Notes under the pieces: model-generated
Told to the model about the DNA's origin: nothing
What the model saw: the letters and a program-made list of their open reading frames with translations, nothing else
Database searches by the model: none
Assembly (NCBI RefSeq): GCF_001298525.1
Contig: NZ_CP012710.1
Coordinates: 1 to 16,222, forward strand
Source: Psychrobacter urativorans
GTDB taxonomy: Bacteria > Pseudomonadota > Gammaproteobacteria > Pseudomonadales > Moraxellaceae
DNA: 16,222 nt
Direction of reading: 5' to 3'
Translations under genes and position numbers: made by a program
Shown here: one piece after another, positions 14,733 to 16,222 of the stretch
Position numbering within the stretch: the stretch's first letter is position 1
How the letters are laid out: every line of letters begins with the position of its first letter

Positions 14733-16136
14733 ATGGCAATCGGTAGATTGAGTGTAGGAATTGGCAAAAAAGGCAAGGCAAGTCCTCACGCTAAATATAT
14801 CGCTAGAGAAGGAAAATATGCCAAATTAATGAAAGATAAGGAAGACCTAAATTATAAAGGTAAGGAAGAATTAGAGTATAGAGGTCATGGCAATATGCCG
14901 AAATGGGCAGAGCATAATCCTAACTATTTTTGGCAAATGGCAGATGAACACGAAAGAAAAAACGGCAGTACCTACCGTGAACACGTTATAACCTTGCCTA
15001 GAGAGTTATACGTAAATGAACGCCACGAGCTAATAGAAGACTGGATAGCCCAAGAAATAGGCGGAAAACACGCCTATCAATATGCCATTCACAACCCACC
15101 AGCCTTAGACGGTGACGAACAGCCCCATGCTCATATCATGTTTAGTGAACGCACCATAGACGGCATTGAGCGCGACCCTGACCAATATTTTAAACGCTAC
15201 AACAGCAAAAATCCCGAAAAAGGCGGAGCGAAAAAAGCGAATACGCCTAAGATGTCAGCAGAGCGCAAAGAGGAACTAAAAGCGATGCGTGACCGATGGG
15301 AGAAAATCTGTAACGCCCACTTGGAGCGAGGATTTCACTCGGAGCGTATCAGTATGAAGTCTTTGAAAGAGCAAGGCATACAGAGAGAGCCGCTAAATCT
15401 AACAATGGCACAGCTCAAACAGCCTGAAATCAAGGAAGCATACAGAGAATTGCTAGCAGCAAAAAATGATGATTTTATGGCTGAACTGGATGTTTGGATG
15501 GAATTTTATGATGATAACTTAGAGGATGAAATCAAGAACCAGTTAGCGCAAAAGCACGAAGCAGAGCGTCAAGCTCAAGCACAGCAGGAAGCTAAGAAAG
15601 AAGCGGAGCTTGAAGCGCAAGCATTACAGCAAGAAAAACAGGAGGTAGCACGCCGATTAAAGCTAGAAGCCCAGCAACAACAAGATTTAAAAGATGAAAA
15701 ATCCCGAGCCAAAGCACAAGCTGCGGAGGCAGAGCAAGCACGCCCTAAGACAGCTAAAGAGTATGTTGAAAGGCTAAGCAAAGAACAACGGCAGAAGGTA
15801 AAAGATATTGCCAGTAACACCATAAGCCAATACAGCGCAGACATTAGCAGTAAAGCGGTAGAGTTATACGAGAAGGCAACACCGCCTAACCAAAGAGCCA
15901 AACCGCTATTTGCTCACTATGCCTATAGCGACATGAATGAGGTACAGCCTTACAAATCTCTTGCACAGCGAGAAATACATAAGAAAGACCCAAGCAGATA
16001 CAAGGATTATGCCAATGCGGTTGAAATCACAAACGCCATACAGGATATGGAGCGCAGCGAAGGCTATCAAAGACAAGCAGAACGGACAAGAGAACAAAAC
16101 CAAGATAAGAGCAAGAATCAGGGTATAGAACGTTAG
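14733..16136 (+). CDS. mobA: MobA/MobL family relaxase, second copy
   Basis: This is the same 467-residue protein as at 6620-8023, starting at the ATG at 14733 behind AAGAGG. Tyr22 and the PHAHIMF metal motif are unchanged. If the sequence were a genuine dimer, nicking at one oriT and termination at the other would release a monomer during transfer, so mobilization itself could resolve the dimer. Confidence 0.88.
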   Translation: MAIGRLSVGIGKKGKASPHAKYIAREGKYAKLMKDKEDLNYKGKEELEYRGHGNMPKWAEHNPNYFWQMADEHERKNGSTYREHVITLPRELYVNERHELIEDWIAQEIGGKHAYQYAIHNPPALDGDEQPHAHIMFSERTIDGIERDPDQYFKRYNSKNPEKGGAKKANTPKMSAERKEELKAMRDRWEKICNAHLERGFHSERISMKSLKEQGIQREPLNLTMAQLKQPEIKEAYRELLAAKNDDFMAELDVWMEFYDDNLEDEIKNQLAQKHEAERQAQAQQEAKKEAELEAQALQQEKQEVARRLKLEAQQQQDLKDEKSRAKAQAAEAEQARPKTAKEYVERLSKEQRQKVKDIASNTISQYSADISSKAVELYEKATPPNQRAKPLFAHYAYSDMNEVQPYKSLAQREIHKKDPSRYKDYANAVEITNAIQDMERSEGYQRQAERTREQNQDKSKNQGIER

Positions 16137-16146
16137 ATTAAATATG

Positions 16147-16219
16147 ATAATAAACTTCGCTTAACGTTTATTATTGTATTAATGGTTTGACTCTTAGAAA
16201 GAGTCAAACCATTAATACA
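16147..16219. terminator. Hairpins after the relaxase, second copy
   Basis: The 9-bp AT-rich hairpin (16147-16174) and the long 21-bp hairpin (16175-16219) repeat those at 8034-8106. In the closed circle they lie between the relaxase stop at 16136 and the res stop at base 17 of the window. Confidence 0.55.
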
Positions 16220-16222
16220 CGA

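Larger units (their letters stand above)
8110..16222. repeat. Plasmid unit, copy 2 (same circle, four single-base insertions)
   Basis: This is the direct repeat of bases 1-8109. Positions are offset by 8109 up to about 13860 and by 8113 after about 14362, because of four one-base insertions. These are A6 to A7 at 13860-13866, G to GG at 13909-13910, T6 to T7 at 14210-14216, and T3 to T4 at 14359-14362. The last two disrupt the small mobilization gene. No substitution was noticed elsewhere, and the four larger proteins are identical between copies. Confidence 0.96.

Noticed and set aside
1..16222. Reading the window as a chromosomal tandem duplication with two independent RM systems and two rep genes
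   Set aside because: The copies are identical apart from four clustered run-length indels, there is no unique flanking DNA, and the ends close on each other. A circular plasmid written twice explains all of this.

Overview
The window is two head-to-tail copies of one small circular plasmid. Bases 1-8109 are copy 1 and 8110-16222 are copy 2 (8113 bases). The last bases of each copy run straight into the first bases of the next, so the window closes on itself and has no unique flanking DNA. By line-by-line reading, the copies differ only by four single-base insertions in copy 2, all within about 500 bases (13860-14362). This is best read as an unresolved or genuine dimer of an ~8.1 kb plasmid, so the real gene content is five genes, not ten.

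The host is probably a gamma-proteobacterium of the Moraxellaceae (Moraxella, Psychrobacter or Acinetobacter relatives). The reasons are the AT-rich sequence, a Rep_3 initiator of the RepM/RepB type common on plasmids of that family, and a MobA/MobL relaxase. This is inference from protein character and was not tested by search.

Layout of one unit (copy 1 coordinates). On the minus strand lies a two-gene Type III-like restriction-modification operon: the DNA methyltransferase mod (2689-4236), then the helicase-nuclease res (17-2686), with only 2 bases between them. Upstream on the same strand is rep (4400-5500). Its promoter is embedded in four tandem 22-bp iterons plus a partial fifth (5543-5640), followed by an inverted repeat and an A/T-rich tract, together forming the replication origin. 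Next is a small minus-strand gene (5977-6381), probably a mobilization accessory protein. It is divergent from the plus-strand relaxase gene (6620-8023), and the 238 bases between them hold a strong inverted repeat that is the likely oriT. The relaxase and res converge on a 102-base spacer (8024-8125) with a 21-bp perfect hairpin and a possible Xer-type recombination site.

The parts make a compact mobilizable plasmid: iteron-controlled replication, transfer by a helper conjugation apparatus (no mating-pair genes are present), and an RM system as the main cargo, about half of the unit, which may also stabilise the plasmid. No partition genes, resolvase, transposase, resistance gene or CRISPR array was seen. 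In copy 2 the small mobilization gene is broken by two frameshifts; the other four proteins are identical in both copies.
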